A stretch of DNA of 64,000 nucleotides from an uncultured Oscillospiraceae bacterium (GCA_900543305.1 UQQZ01000001.1:1-64000); one strand, 5' to 3'. Shown: positions 52,803 to 61,409, counted from the first letter of the stretch. Numbers and translations are program-made. Notes: a model not told the origin generated them from the sequence alone.

Positions 52803-53602
52803 GAATTCGTTGTCTCTTGTTTCTGCTTGTTTTCCCTGTTTTCTTGGTTGTTACCATACCCATAGCCATACTCATACCCATAGCCGTACTGCTTATAGTA
52901 CCGTTTGTAATACCGCTTCCGGCCTGTCTCTGCCCCGTTGACGCCGGTCATGACAAATCCCAGAATCTTGGCATCTACAAATCGAAGCTGCCGCACGGCT
53001 TCCGCCAAGGCTCGGCGGTTACTATAATTTTGCCGGACTACCAAAATCATTCCGTCCACCAGCTTCGAGACCACCAAGGGATCCGAAACCGCATTGACCG
53101 GCGGTAGATCCAACAGAATGAAATCAAAATCTTTGCACAACACATCCATGGTAATGCGCATTTGCTCGGAACCCAACAGCTCCGAAGGATTGGGAGGAAT
53201 ATCCCCCGCAGTAATCACCCACAAATTTTTATGCAAACCAGACTTTTGCAAGACTTCCGCGCCGTTGCACTGACCTGCCAAAAGATTGGAAATTCCCTTG
53301 GTGTTGGATAAATTCAACCGCTTGGACAAGGTGGGAAGACGCATGTCTCCTTCCACCACCAATACATACTTGCCGGTTTCTGCAATGGAATAGGCAAGAT
53401 TCAGCGTGGTGGTGCTCTTTCCCTCACCACGCACCGAACTGGTTACGCCAACCACCCGGCAGCCTTGACCTTCCGCCAGGGCAAATTCCAAATTGGTACG
53501 GAGCAACTTGTAGGCTTCTGAGGCGGCAAAATTCAGGCGGTCGCCGATCATGACGCCATACTCCTGACTGGAAAGCTCCGCCATCTTCTTTTTCTTATTC
53601 AT
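52799..53602 (-). CDS. cpsD: CpsD-type bacterial tyrosine kinase
   Basis: 267 aa. Walker A SSVRGEGKSTTTLNLA, Walker A' VLVVEGDMRLPTL, Walker B FILLDLPPV. The autophosphorylation tail is unusually rich: Tyr residues in RKRYYKRYYKQYGYGYEYGYGYG. It works with the membrane adaptor encoded immediately upstream (ATGA overlap). Confidence 0.94.
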   Translation of the reverse strand: MNKKKKMAELSSQEYGVMIGDRLNFAASEAYKLLRTNLEFALAEGQGCRVVGVTSSVRGEGKSTTTLNLAYSIAETGKYVLVVEGDMRLPTLSKRLNLSNTKGISNLLAGQCNGAEVLQKSGLHKNLWVITAGDIPPNPSELLGSEQMRITMDVLCKDFDFILLDLPPVNAVSDPLVVSKLVDGMILVVRQNYSNRRALAEAVRQLRFVDAKILGFVMTGVNGAETGRKRYYKRYYKQYGYGYEYGYGYGNNQENRENKQKQETTNS

Positions 53603-54366
53603 GGATTCTCCCCCTTCCCCGCTGCGCTATTACCGCTATCCCGGTAATAATTCTCCCGGCTCTTGGAAAGTAAGTCGGGCACAGCGGCCAACAAGGGCAG
53701 ATCGAAGGTTTCCCGGACATAATCTTCATCTCGGATCTGTTCATCAAAAAGCTCGAATAGGATGATCACACCGCAGCTGATCACGGCGCCCAAGAGCAAA
53801 CCAATCATGGTATACCGGGAAATACTGGGAGAAGACTTGTGGGAAGGAACCACGGCGTAATCCACAATCTTCGCGGAGCTCCCGTCGATAATCTGAGAAA
53901 TCCGCTCTGGCAATAGATCCGCAATGGTGTTGGCAAGCTTTTCCGCTTCCTGTGGATCGGCACTTGTCACCTGAATTTCAAATACCTCTGTAGAGTTGAC
54001 AGCTCCGGCAGTAATCATTCCCGAAAGCTGTTCATATGTATAGGGAACATCTGCCGCCTCAATAACCTCTTCCAAGGTGCCCCGGGTTTTCAAAATCACC
54101 AGGTAGGTTTCCACCAAGCTTTGGGCAGCGTTCAAGTCACTTAAATCCACCTGAGTACTGCCCACGGAAACGGAACTGTTATTTACATACATCATGGCGC
54201 TGGCCTGATACAGAGGCGTAACAAGAAAGTAGGCGTAAGAAAACGCTGCGCCGCCACAAATAATCATGGCCAACACAATCGCCCACGCCCGCCGCCACAG
54301 AGCCTTCGCCAGTTGCACCAGGTCTATCACCATCACATCGTCTTTTTCTCTTACGGGTTTCTCCAC
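53599..54366 (-). CDS. cpsC: CpsC/Wzz chain-length and kinase adaptor
   Basis: 255 aa from GTG 54366, with AAGGAG eight bases before it. Two membrane helices (about 25-47 and 178-200) bracket an extracellular coiled domain (VDLSDLNAAQSLVETYLVILKTRGTLEEV), the PCP/Wzz layout. The C-terminal cytoplasmic tail would activate CpsD. 45 bases after the stop of the degenerate recombinase gene. Confidence 0.92.
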   Translation of the reverse strand: MEKPVREKDDVMVIDLVQLAKALWRRAWAIVLAMIICGGAAFSYAYFLVTPLYQASAMMYVNNSSVSVGSTQVDLSDLNAAQSLVETYLVILKTRGTLEEVIEAADVPYTYEQLSGMITAGAVNSTEVFEIQVTSADPQEAEKLANTIADLLPERISQIIDGSSAKIVDYAVVPSHKSSPSISRYTMIGLLLGAVISCGVIILFELFDEQIRDEDYVRETFDLPLLAAVPDLLSKSRENYYRDSGNSAAGKGENP

Positions 54367-54411
54367 TGGATCTTCTCCTTTTCAGTTCTCCGGTTCATAA
54401 CATCCTATCCG

Positions 54412-55281
54412 TTAAAAAGCACTGGGATAATTTTCCGCACAGTAAGTTTCTTCTTTCCAATCCGTGCTCATTTGCTCGTCTTCTAACAGCTTGTCATAAG
54501 TTTGATCCACCAGCTCCGCCAGGTTGGCCAGGATTTTTTCCCTTGTGGCAGAATACAGCTTGTGAAGGTACCGAGGGTTGCATTTCTCCGGCTCCACCTT
54601 GGCGTCCAAGGACAAGCTTTGAATTAGCTCAGTCACCACAGTCCGGCGAATGGGCTTCCCATTCCGGCCCAGGAATACGGGGCCTTCCCGCAATCCCGAC
54701 TGACGGATATAGTCCATCAATTCCTTCTGAACACAGGGAGAAATACGGATCGTCCGCTTTACTCCACTGGGATATACCACCAAATAGCCAGCGACTACTG
54801 CTTCTACCGTTAAGCTGGGAAGCTCCTGCACCGTAAGGCCTGTTGTAGCAAAGATCTTTACCAAAAGATAGGCCCGTTTTTTCCCCAAGGACCGCGCTGC
54901 AGATAACAGCCGAAGATATTCCCCCCGAGACAATTCCCGAGGCGTCTCCTCTGCTCCCACAGGCAGTTGGGTGGTGGACTGAAACTCTCGCAAACCCACA
55001 AACTCCAGAAACCCATTGACAGATGAACAAAGCAAATTGACCGTTCGAGGCATATATCCCTGTTCCAACAGGTCGCCCTGAAAACGGTCCATATCTCCTT
55101 TGCAGAGAACCTTGTCTTCTGGCAGCCAAGCAAAAAACTTGGTCAGACCTCTTTGGTAGCTGTCGATGGTCCCTGGTGAATACTTTCGGGAAACCAACTC
55201 ATCCAGATAAGATTGCACACTTTCCCAGGTAATGCGACTTTCATCCCCATTGAACTCTGGACCAGATACCGGGTCTTCCAC
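54412..55281 (-). CDS. Degenerate tyrosine recombinase without catalytic residues
   Basis: 289 aa from GTG 55281 (GAGGAG nine bases upstream), similar length to the intact recombinase at 55636. The N-terminal SAM-like core domain is well kept (SVQSYLDELVSRKYSPGTIDSYQRGLTKFFAWL). The catalytic domain has lost its residues: the GTGIRVSE arginine is Thr (TTGLTVQE), the HxLRH box is scrambled (NPRYLHKLY) and there is no LGH or nucleophile Tyr box. It keeps a full frame, so it may serve as a DNA-binding regulator or accessory protein for capsule expression (inference). Confidence 0.82.
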   Translation of the reverse strand: MEDPVSGPEFNGDESRITWESVQSYLDELVSRKYSPGTIDSYQRGLTKFFAWLPEDKVLCKGDMDRFQGDLLEQGYMPRTVNLLCSSVNGFLEFVGLREFQSTTQLPVGAEETPRELSRGEYLRLLSAARSLGKKRAYLLVKIFATTGLTVQELPSLTVEAVVAGYLVVYPSGVKRTIRISPCVQKELMDYIRQSGLREGPVFLGRNGKPIRRTVVTELIQSLSLDAKVEPEKCNPRYLHKLYSATREKILANLAELVDQTYDKLLEDEQMSTDWKEETYCAENYPSAF

Positions 55282-55635
55282 TGCAATCCTCTCCTCAAGT
55301 TTATGACAATATTTACATATTGTCTTATTTATCGTAATAGTAAAACTGGCATCTCCCTTTAAAAAATAAAATAAATGCCCATATTCTCCTAAATTTAGAA
55401 AAATATGGGCAAAGTAATTAGGCCGAAGAGAAAAAATTGCCTCTTTCGGCTTTTTTGGCGTGCTCTGATAATAATTTTCACTTGCTCTTTTTGGGGTAGT
55501 ATGATAAAATATAAAAGCCGGTAGCGAAAAAATCGGCTTATAGGAAGCTAAACCTGACAATTTGTAAATTTTGTTCTATTTATTGTGCCAATGAATCCTT
55601 GGCTTTTTTCGTTATCACAGGCTCCCCCACAATTC
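55282..55635 (-). promoter_or_regulatory. Capsule-operon leader with serial hairpins (possible attenuator)
   Basis: 354 bases between two recombinase genes. Minus-strand hairpins: AAGCCG...CGGCTT (55515-55520/55534-55539) followed by TTATATTTTAT; GCCGAA(A)GAG...CTCTTCGGC (55422-55430/55441-55450), which has TTTTTT on the plus side; and GCCCATATT...AATATGGGC (55377-55385/55402-55410) followed by a long T-rich tail. The outer part TATAAGCCG...CGGCTTTTATA also resembles an imperfect recombinase core site. Likely promoter and termination control for the capsule genes (inference). Confidence 0.5.
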
Positions 55636-56481
55636 TTACAGAACCAGTCTTAATCGCTCCAGGGTATAAGCGTGTTCCGCGCCTGTGGAGATCAGATAAA
55701 TGCGGGTGGTTTCCATGCTGGAATGTCCCAGAACATCTGCCAGCTTGGCAACGTCGGGACAGACCTTATAAAAGATTCTGGCAAACAAGTGACGAAGATT
55801 GTGGGGAAACACCTTGGATGCCGCTACCCCAGCCTTGCTACAGAGAGCTTTCATCTGTGCCCAAATCTGTTTCCGGGAAAGACTCGTTCCGTTTCTGGTG
55901 AGAAAGATCTCCCCAGAGACGGTTTTTTGTTTCTTGGCGTATTGCAGCAATTTCTTCCGCAATTTTCCAGGAATCAAAATGGTGCGAATTTTTCCTTTGA
56001 GAGAGATCTCTGCCCGCCCCTGGTTCAAGGCCTCCACAGTGATATACTTGACCTCGGACACCCGGATACCCGTCCCGCAGATCGTCTCCATCAGAAGCAC
56101 CAAGCGCTCCTGTCCCAATGTCTTTGCAGTGTGCAGCAGGCGGTTGTATTCCCCTCGGGTCAACTCCTTGTTGTCATCCCGGAACAGTCTTCTTTGCAGG
56201 CGCAATGTCTTCACGCGGTATTCTCGCCACCCCATGAAATCAAAAAATCGGTTGATGGATACCACCATGGAATTGATGGTTCCCGGACAATAATTTTTGG
56301 AAAGCAGATGTTCTTTCCAGGCTGCCGCCCGTTCTTTGGACACTTCTTGGTCCCCAAGCCAAAGGGCAAACTCCCGAACATGACGCAAATAATTCTCAAT
56401 GGTCCCTGAGCTTCGCTCGTCCTCCTGTAAATGCCGGCAAAAGGCCTGGATCTCTGTAGATGTGATACAATGGTCATTCAT
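55636..56481 (-). CDS. Tyrosine recombinase / integrase (intact)
   Basis: 281 aa. N-terminal core-binding domain (EIQAFCRHLQEDERSSGTIENYLRHVREFALWL) and complete catalytic domain: Arg140 in CGTGIRVSE, Lys near 162-164, His227 and Arg230 in PHNLRH, His253 in LGHSSMETTRIY and nucleophile Tyr262. XerC/XerD-like size. Such enzymes at capsule promoters often flip promoter segments. It is first in the direction of capsule transcription. Confidence 0.9.
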   Translation of the reverse strand: MNDHCITSTEIQAFCRHLQEDERSSGTIENYLRHVREFALWLGDQEVSKERAAAWKEHLLSKNYCPGTINSMVVSINRFFDFMGWREYRVKTLRLQRRLFRDDNKELTRGEYNRLLHTAKTLGQERLVLLMETICGTGIRVSEVKYITVEALNQGRAEISLKGKIRTILIPGKLRKKLLQYAKKQKTVSGEIFLTRNGTSLSRKQIWAQMKALCSKAGVAASKVFPHNLRHLFARIFYKVCPDVAKLADVLGHSSMETTRIYLISTGAEHAYTLERLRLVL

Positions 56482-56663
56482 ACAATTTTCCTCTCTCCAT
56501 TAAAGTACCATTATTTTTCCACATTCCCATCAGGCTATGCCCTGTCCTCTTTCTTTCCAATGGGCGAATTTTAATTTTTTCTGAATATTTTAATATGACA
56601 CTCACCTTCTCTGGAAGGATGTGGTATAATTCTACATCATATCCCCTTTAGGAGGCTTTGTCC

Positions 56664-57143
56664 ATGACCCGATCCCGAAAAATTGCGGCGGGGATCCTGC
56701 TGTTTCTGCTGCTGTGCAATCTTTGCTTCATCTGGGGCAACTCCTTGGCCAGCAAGGACAGCTCTCACAACATGAGTATGAATGTGCTGGATGTTCTCCC
56801 GGCCTTTATCCAACAGCTTTTCTCCAATGTGGAACAACTGGAACATATCGTCCGCAAACTGGCCCATTTTTCCGAGTTCGCCTGTCTGGGGGGACTGGGG
56901 TGTGGATTGCTCATCGTCTTCCAAAAAGTTTCTCTCCACCCGGTAGTTCATTTGCTTTCCGGCGGATTTTTGGCAGCATCCATCGACGAAACCATTCAAA
57001 TCTTTTCCCATCGGGGGTCTCAGCTGCAGGATGTGTGGCTGGACTTTTCCGGTTTCCTGGTGGGTACGGGCATTGTCTTGGGGATCTACGCCCTTGGGCA
57101 TTTCCTGGGAAAACAAACAGATCAACATTCCCCGGCCGCGTAA
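56664..57143 (+). CDS. VanZ family membrane protein
   Basis: 159 aa from ATG 56664 (AGGAGG eight bases upstream). Membrane helices IAAGILLFLLLCNLCFIWG, ACLGGLGCGLLIVF, VVHLLSGGFLAASIDE, FLVGTGIVLGIYALG; family residues in KLAHFSEFACLGG, ASIDETIQIFSHRGSQLQDVWLDFSGF. Extended -10 TGGTATAAT at 56622-56630. Paralogue of the protein at 13360. Divergent from the capsule recombinase. Confidence 0.88.
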   Translation: MTRSRKIAAGILLFLLLCNLCFIWGNSLASKDSSHNMSMNVLDVLPAFIQQLFSNVEQLEHIVRKLAHFSEFACLGGLGCGLLIVFQKVSLHPVVHLLSGGFLAASIDETIQIFSHRGSQLQDVWLDFSGFLVGTGIVLGIYALGHFLGKQTDQHSPAA

Positions 57144-57205
57144 ACATTTCCTGCCTTCCAAAAAATATCAATTTGCTTCCCAAGCCCAATGATCCTGAGC
57201 TAAGG

Positions 57206-57243
57206 AAACACCGCCTTTTCATCCGATGAAGGCGGTGTTTTTT
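57206..57243 (+). terminator. Intrinsic terminator after the VanZ gene
   Basis: Perfect 12-base stem AAACACCGCCTT (57206-57217) / AAGGCGGTGTTT (57229-57240) followed by TTT. Confidence 0.88.
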
Positions 57244-57485
57244 GTATACTATTATATTATATATTATGGCGTCTTCGGAAACGTGCAGGGTTCGGCCACC
57301 GGTTAACGGGAATTTTAGAGGCCAGCAGAAGGGTTATTCCAGAAGCAACAATCGCCAGGAAATCTTTTTTCCAATGGGGATTCCACTCATTCCGAAGAAG
57401 GGTCCCTCTTGGGTGCAAATAGGACAAGATTCCAAACGACATTTTTATTTTCTCACTTTCATACCAATGCACAGGGGTGATACGT
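57244..57485. other. Gene-free stretch left of the serine recombinase unit
   Basis: AT-rich TATA-like sequence at 57245-57265 could hold a promoter. No sigma-factor 3' half or other gene is seen here, although this is where a short skin element would have its left end. Confidence 0.35.
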
Positions 57486-57665
57486 TTGGAAAACGCACAA
57501 AAAGACTTGATCCGTGTCCTACTGGAGCACCTTTGCTCCCAAGGACTCATTTCAACCGCCATCTGCTCTCAGGCAGCAGATTGGATAGATTCTCATGGAG
57601 ATTTCCCTCCGTTTTTCCGGTATCCTGAGAACTCCACAAAGGAGGTAACCATTCGAAGGAGGTAA
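57486..57665 (+). CDS. Small ORF upstream of the serine recombinase
   Basis: 59 aa from TTG 57486 with AGGGG eight bases before it (GTG 57477 possible). Sequence LENAQKDLIRVLLEHLCSQG then LISTAICSQAADWIDSHGD is amphipathic helical; the end overlaps the recombinase ribosome binding region. No family recognised. It could be a recombination directionality factor or a leader peptide, as those often lie directly before such recombinases (inference). Confidence 0.45.
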   Translation: MENAQKDLIRVLLEHLCSQGLISTAICSQAADWIDSHGDFPPFFRYPENSTKEVTIRRR

Positions 57666-57673
57666 CTAGTGGA

Positions 57674-59440
57674 ATGAACGTGCTTAAAATCCGCAACGAA
57701 TTGCGCAATGGAAAAACCATTTTTGACCTGCCTCTCCGGGTGACCTTTTACGCTCGTGTCTCTACGGAAAAGGATGAACAGCTCAACAGCCTGGAAAATC
57801 AGGTTCAATACTACACCGAGCTGATCCAATCAAAACCCAACTGGACCTATGTTCCGGGGTACATTGACGAAGGCATCAGCGGCACCAGTACAAAAAAACG
57901 AGACAGTTTTCTCCGGATGATCGAAGACGCCAAGAAGGGCCTCTTCGATTTCATTATCACCAAGGAAATCTCCCGTTTTTCCAGATCCACTTTGGACAGC
58001 ATCCAGTACACCCAGGAGCTGCTGGAACACGACGTGGGGGTCCTGTTCCAAAACGACAACATCAACACCCTGGACGGAGACAGCGAATTCCGGTTGGTGG
58101 TCATGGCCGGAGTGGCCCAGGATGAGGTGAGGAAGCTTTCGGAACGGCTGAAATTCGGATTCCGGCAAGCCATCAAAAACGGCCATGTATTGGGAAACGA
58201 CAAGCTGTGGGGATACAATAAAAAAGACTGCGTCCTCACCATCAACGAGGCGGAGGCCGCCGTGGTTCGCCGGATTTTCGACCTGTACGCCAACCAGAAA
58301 ATGGGCATCCGGCGCATCTCCCAACAACTTTACGACGAAGGGTATACCAGCCGGATGGGCAACGCCTTCAATGTTGCCACCATCCGACACATTTTGGAAA
58401 ATCCCAAATACAAGGGCTGGTTCTGCGCCGGAAAAACCCAGACGGTGGATTACCGCAGCAAACGGAAGATAGTCCTGGACGAAAGCGAGTGGATCACCTA
58501 CCCGGATCCTTCCATCCCAGCCATCGTCTCCGAGGAACTATGGGACCGGGCCAACGCCCTTTACAAGCTTCGGAGCAAGCAGTGCATGTCCCACCAGCAC
58601 GGAGCCGATTACCATCACCGCTATCCCTACAGCAGCAAAATCTTCTGCGAGGTCCACAACGCCACCTACCACCGGGCAACATCTCGGGGATCCCGGGACA
58701 AAAAGGAAATCTGGCAGTGCCAAGTCTACCACAAACGCGGCAGAGCCGGTTGTTCTTCCCCCTTGATCCGTTCCACAGAGCTGGACCAAATCCTGGCAAG
58801 TATTTTTGACCAGCTGATCCTCTCCAAAGAGGCTGTCGTGGATCAAGTGATTCAGGTGATTCAAGCGGTCCCCCATACGCGGAACTATCAGCGGGACGCC
58901 TCCCGGATTGAAGGGGAAATCACTTCCATTCAGGGGAAAAAGGACCGGATCCTGGAAATGAGCATTGACGGCACTCTTCCCCACGAAGAATTCAAACTGC
59001 GCAACGATGCCTTCAACCGGCAAATCCAGGACCTGGAAAAGCAGCTGGAGACACTGAAAAAGGAAGAGGAAAAAAGTAGAATGACCCCGGAACAGCTGGA
59101 GAAAATGCGGCTCTCCCTGACACGGGTTCTCTCCCATGAAGACGGTATCTCCTCTGCCCTGGTCACCTCGATCCTAGATCACATTTTGGTCAAAAAAAAC
59201 AGCACCAAACAGGTGCTGGAACTGGAGATCCACTTAAAATTTGGGAACCCTTGGGAGGTTTATTACCAGCGAAACGAGGGTTCCCTTCGCTTTCAGCCTT
59301 TTTTATTATGTGCGCCACAAGACGCAAATTGTGTTCCACAAGTTTCTGTCTGGCGGCTTCACTCCCTTGGGCCATTTCTTCCAGACAGAGTTTTTCCTCG
59401 GCGGCGGAAAGGGCTTTGGGAAAGGTTCCCCCGCCGGTAA
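57674..59440 (+). CDS. Large serine recombinase (SpoIVCA-like, skin-element type)
   Basis: 588 aa. N-terminal resolvase domain: TFYARVSTEKDEQLNSLENQV with catalytic Ser30, YIDEGISGTS, ITKEISRFSRST. A recombinase domain (GYNKKDCVLTINEAEAAVVRRIF, ENPKYKGW), zinc ribbon (CEVHNATYH...CQVYHKRGRAGC) and coiled coil (RNDAFNRQIQDLEKQLETLKKEEEKS) follow. The native-looking end is near EIHLKFGNPWEVYYQRNEG; the last 55 residues are read antisense through the sigK 5' piece. That position, convergent with truncated sigK, is that of SpoIVCA. GGAGGT precedes the ATG. Confidence 0.92.
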   Translation: MNVLKIRNELRNGKTIFDLPLRVTFYARVSTEKDEQLNSLENQVQYYTELIQSKPNWTYVPGYIDEGISGTSTKKRDSFLRMIEDAKKGLFDFIITKEISRFSRSTLDSIQYTQELLEHDVGVLFQNDNINTLDGDSEFRLVVMAGVAQDEVRKLSERLKFGFRQAIKNGHVLGNDKLWGYNKKDCVLTINEAEAAVVRRIFDLYANQKMGIRRISQQLYDEGYTSRMGNAFNVATIRHILENPKYKGWFCAGKTQTVDYRSKRKIVLDESEWITYPDPSIPAIVSEELWDRANALYKLRSKQCMSHQHGADYHHRYPYSSKIFCEVHNATYHRATSRGSRDKKEIWQCQVYHKRGRAGCSSPLIRSTELDQILASIFDQLILSKEAVVDQVIQVIQAVPHTRNYQRDASRIEGEITSIQGKKDRILEMSIDGTLPHEEFKLRNDAFNRQIQDLEKQLETLKKEEEKSRMTPEQLEKMRLSLTRVLSHEDGISSALVTSILDHILVKKNSTKQVLELEIHLKFGNPWEVYYQRNEGSLRFQPFLLCAPQDANCVPQVSVWRLHSLGPFLPDRVFPRRRKGLWERFPRR

Positions 59441-59495
59441 CATGGAGAAATAAAAACAGAACGTGGGAGAACAGTTCCATGAGCTGTGTGAACAT
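59296..59495 (-). pseudogene. sigK: Truncated 5' part of sporulation sigma factor sigK
   Basis: About 66 codons from ATG 59495 (AAGGGAAG upstream). The hydrophobic pro-region MFTQLMELFSHVLFLFLHV is followed by TFPKALSAAEEKLCLEEMA and EHNLRLVAHIIKK, the known start of SigK. Similarity stops abruptly at about 59296, where the sequence becomes that of the recombinase end. This is the layout of a skin element joined into sigK. The rest of region 2 and region 4 are absent from the whole window. A functional gene would need excision joining it to a 3' half elsewhere. Confidence 0.88.
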
Positions 59496-59572
59496 AGAGG
59501 ACCACTTCCCTTCTAAAATGTGTTTCATATATATGGAGCAGTTTCCTCCGTCGTGCCAGTACACCTACAAAA

Positions 59573-59601
59573 GGGGACGGCTTCCCTTTGAAGCCGTCCC
59601 C
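59573..59601 (-). terminator. Intrinsic terminator after the YoaK gene
   Basis: GGGGACGGCTTC (59573-59584) pairs with GAAGCCGTCCCC (59590-59601); TTTT follows on the minus strand. It lies between YoaK and the sigK fragment. Confidence 0.8.
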
Positions 59602-59627
59602 ATCTTCCTTTTCTTTTCCTTGATCAA

Positions 59628-60335
59628 TCAGTGACCAGAGGGTTTGCGAAACAGCAAATCCTTTTCATCGGTCAGGTCCGCATGGACCAAACGCACCAAG
59701 ACAATCCCTAAGGGAATCAGGTTCAGCCAGATAGCTTTGGCATACAGTGCATGCCCCACCACCGTGGAGAGAACCCCTCCGGAAAAGAAGCACCCCAGCA
59801 TGCCCAGAAAAAACAGCGCCCGGTCCCGGGCCTGCCGATCTTTCTTCCGAATGGCCTTGGCAAAAGAGATCCCCACCTGACGCAATTGGTTGGTACAAAA
59901 CGTGGTGGCCATGGGAATTCCCTCCGCTTGGCGGAAGGTATTATACTGCATGGAAGCAATAAAATTCACCAGCACCTGCACCAGGTGATTGGGCCAACTG
60001 AGGGGAATAAAACCAATGATAAACAGAGAAATCACTTCAAAAGCTACCAGATAAGTATCCCATCGGAGAAATCCGAACCGCCGCATGGGAGAAGGAAGAA
60101 TTTCAGATAAAAAAGCTCCGGCCAAATAAGCGGTGATGGGAATCAGATAATATCCTCCTCCCAGCCAATCTCCCTTGCCGAAAGCAATTGCCATCAAGAC
60201 AATATTGGCGGTGTGCGCGTTACAAAATACCCCGCCCCGGAGATTGAAGGTATAGGCACCCATCATCCCTGCACTGAAGGTCAACAGCGCGAACACACTT
60301 CTCTTTTCACAAACCAGATATTTCTTCTCTTCCAT
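59628..60335 (-). CDS. YoaK family (DUF1275) membrane protein
   Basis: 235 aa from ATG 60335 (AGGGA seven bases upstream). About six or seven membrane helices. Family features: AGMMGAYTFNLRGGVFCNAHTANIVLMAIAFG at the start and FIASMQYNTFRQAEGIPMATTFCTNQLRQ. Function unknown; a transporter or permease role is assumed for the family. Not related to the sporulation fragment beside it. Confidence 0.9.
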   Translation of the reverse strand: MEEKKYLVCEKRSVFALLTFSAGMMGAYTFNLRGGVFCNAHTANIVLMAIAFGKGDWLGGGYYLIPITAYLAGAFLSEILPSPMRRFGFLRWDTYLVAFEVISLFIIGFIPLSWPNHLVQVLVNFIASMQYNTFRQAEGIPMATTFCTNQLRQVGISFAKAIRKKDRQARDRALFFLGMLGCFFSGGVLSTVVGHALYAKAIWLNLIPLGIVLVRLVHADLTDEKDLLFRKPSGH

Positions 60336-60563
60336 AGCATTCCCTGCCTTGCCGATGTTTTTCAAATCCACGTCGCATTATATACCTAAAACGATAAAAT
60401 AGCAACTTTCTGCTAACAGGAAATCCCTCGAATCGATTTCAGAAACCGCCTGCCCAGTCCCGTTCCCATTCGGCCGGGCATGCTACTAAACTCTCTTAAA
60501 CTTTGTCTTAGATTTCATCTGTTCGGGCATACTAAGTCTATCCTTAAAAAGGAGGGCTTGGGC

Positions 60564-61409
60564 GTGAAAATATCCAGACAGGGTGGATTTGAGGGTTGGT
60601 ATTTCAAACACCAGAAAGAAGATGACATGGTAGCATTCATCCCTGGTCAGGCCGAGAGCGGTGCTTTTATTCAATTGATTTCACAAGAAGGCGCCCGACA
60701 ATTTGAAGTTAGCCAGATGACCGTCAGAGAAGATGGGATACAAGCTGACCGGTGTCGGTTCTCAAAGCAGGGGTGTCATATTGAGTTGCCCGGTATCCAC
60801 GGCGAAATTATCTACGGACCATTTGCACCTCTCCGTTCCGACATCATGGGGCCATTTCGTTTTTTCCCTATGGAGTGTCGGCACGGTGTACTCAGCATGG
60901 CCCATGACCTCCAGGGCAATCTCACAATAGACGGGCGTCTGCACAACTTCGACGGTGGTCGGGGCTATGTTGAAAAAGACAGCGGAACCTCCTTCCCCAG
61001 CTCTTACCTGTGGATGCAGTGCAACGATTTCCCAGTATTTTGTTCTATCATGATCTCCATCGCCCATATTCCCTTTTGCGGATTTTCCTTTCAGGGATGC
61101 ATTTGCGCCATTCTCTATCAGGGCAAGGAGTATCGTTTGGCAACGTACAGAGGCGTTAGACTCCGGTCATTGAGCGCCAACCATATCTGTTTGTCCCAAG
61201 GCAATCTGCGTCTGGAATTGGACATGGTTCCCTCCCATGGAGGTCACCCTCTCCGTGCGCCTCAGGGAGGGAAAATGTCCAGCACCATCCGGGAAAGCTG
61301 TAATGCTAAGCTGCGGGCAAGACTTTGGGAGAGAGGAAAGCCTGTATTTCACCTGCAAAGCGACCATGCAGTCTATGAATTCGTACCGAATCTTTGTGGT
61401 TCAAGTTGA
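60564..61409 (+). CDS. Tocopherol-cyclase-like protein
   Basis: 281 aa from GTG 60564, preceded by GGAGG. Beta-rich lipocalin-like protein: GGFEGWYFKHQKEDDMVAFIPG at the start, MGPFRFFPMECRHGVLSM, GRGYVEKDSGTSFPSSYLWMQCNDF, FCGFSFQGCICAILYQGKEYRLATYRG. Firmicutes homologues are not tocopherol enzymes in practice; the function is unknown. Monocistronic with the oxidoreductase downstream (141-base gap) possibly in the same unit. Confidence 0.8.
   Translation: MKISRQGGFEGWYFKHQKEDDMVAFIPGQAESGAFIQLISQEGARQFEVSQMTVREDGIQADRCRFSKQGCHIELPGIHGEIIYGPFAPLRSDIMGPFRFFPMECRHGVLSMAHDLQGNLTIDGRLHNFDGGRGYVEKDSGTSFPSSYLWMQCNDFPVFCSIMISIAHIPFCGFSFQGCICAILYQGKEYRLATYRGVRLRSLSANHICLSQGNLRLELDMVPSHGGHPLRAPQGGKMSSTIRESCNAKLRARLWERGKPVFHLQSDHAVYEFVPNLCGSS

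Noticed and set aside
57257..57562. Minus-strand ORF considered as the missing sigK 3' half
   Set aside because: Its translation shows no sigma region 2.4, 3 or 4 features (no RExxxLGxS-like helix-turn-helix).
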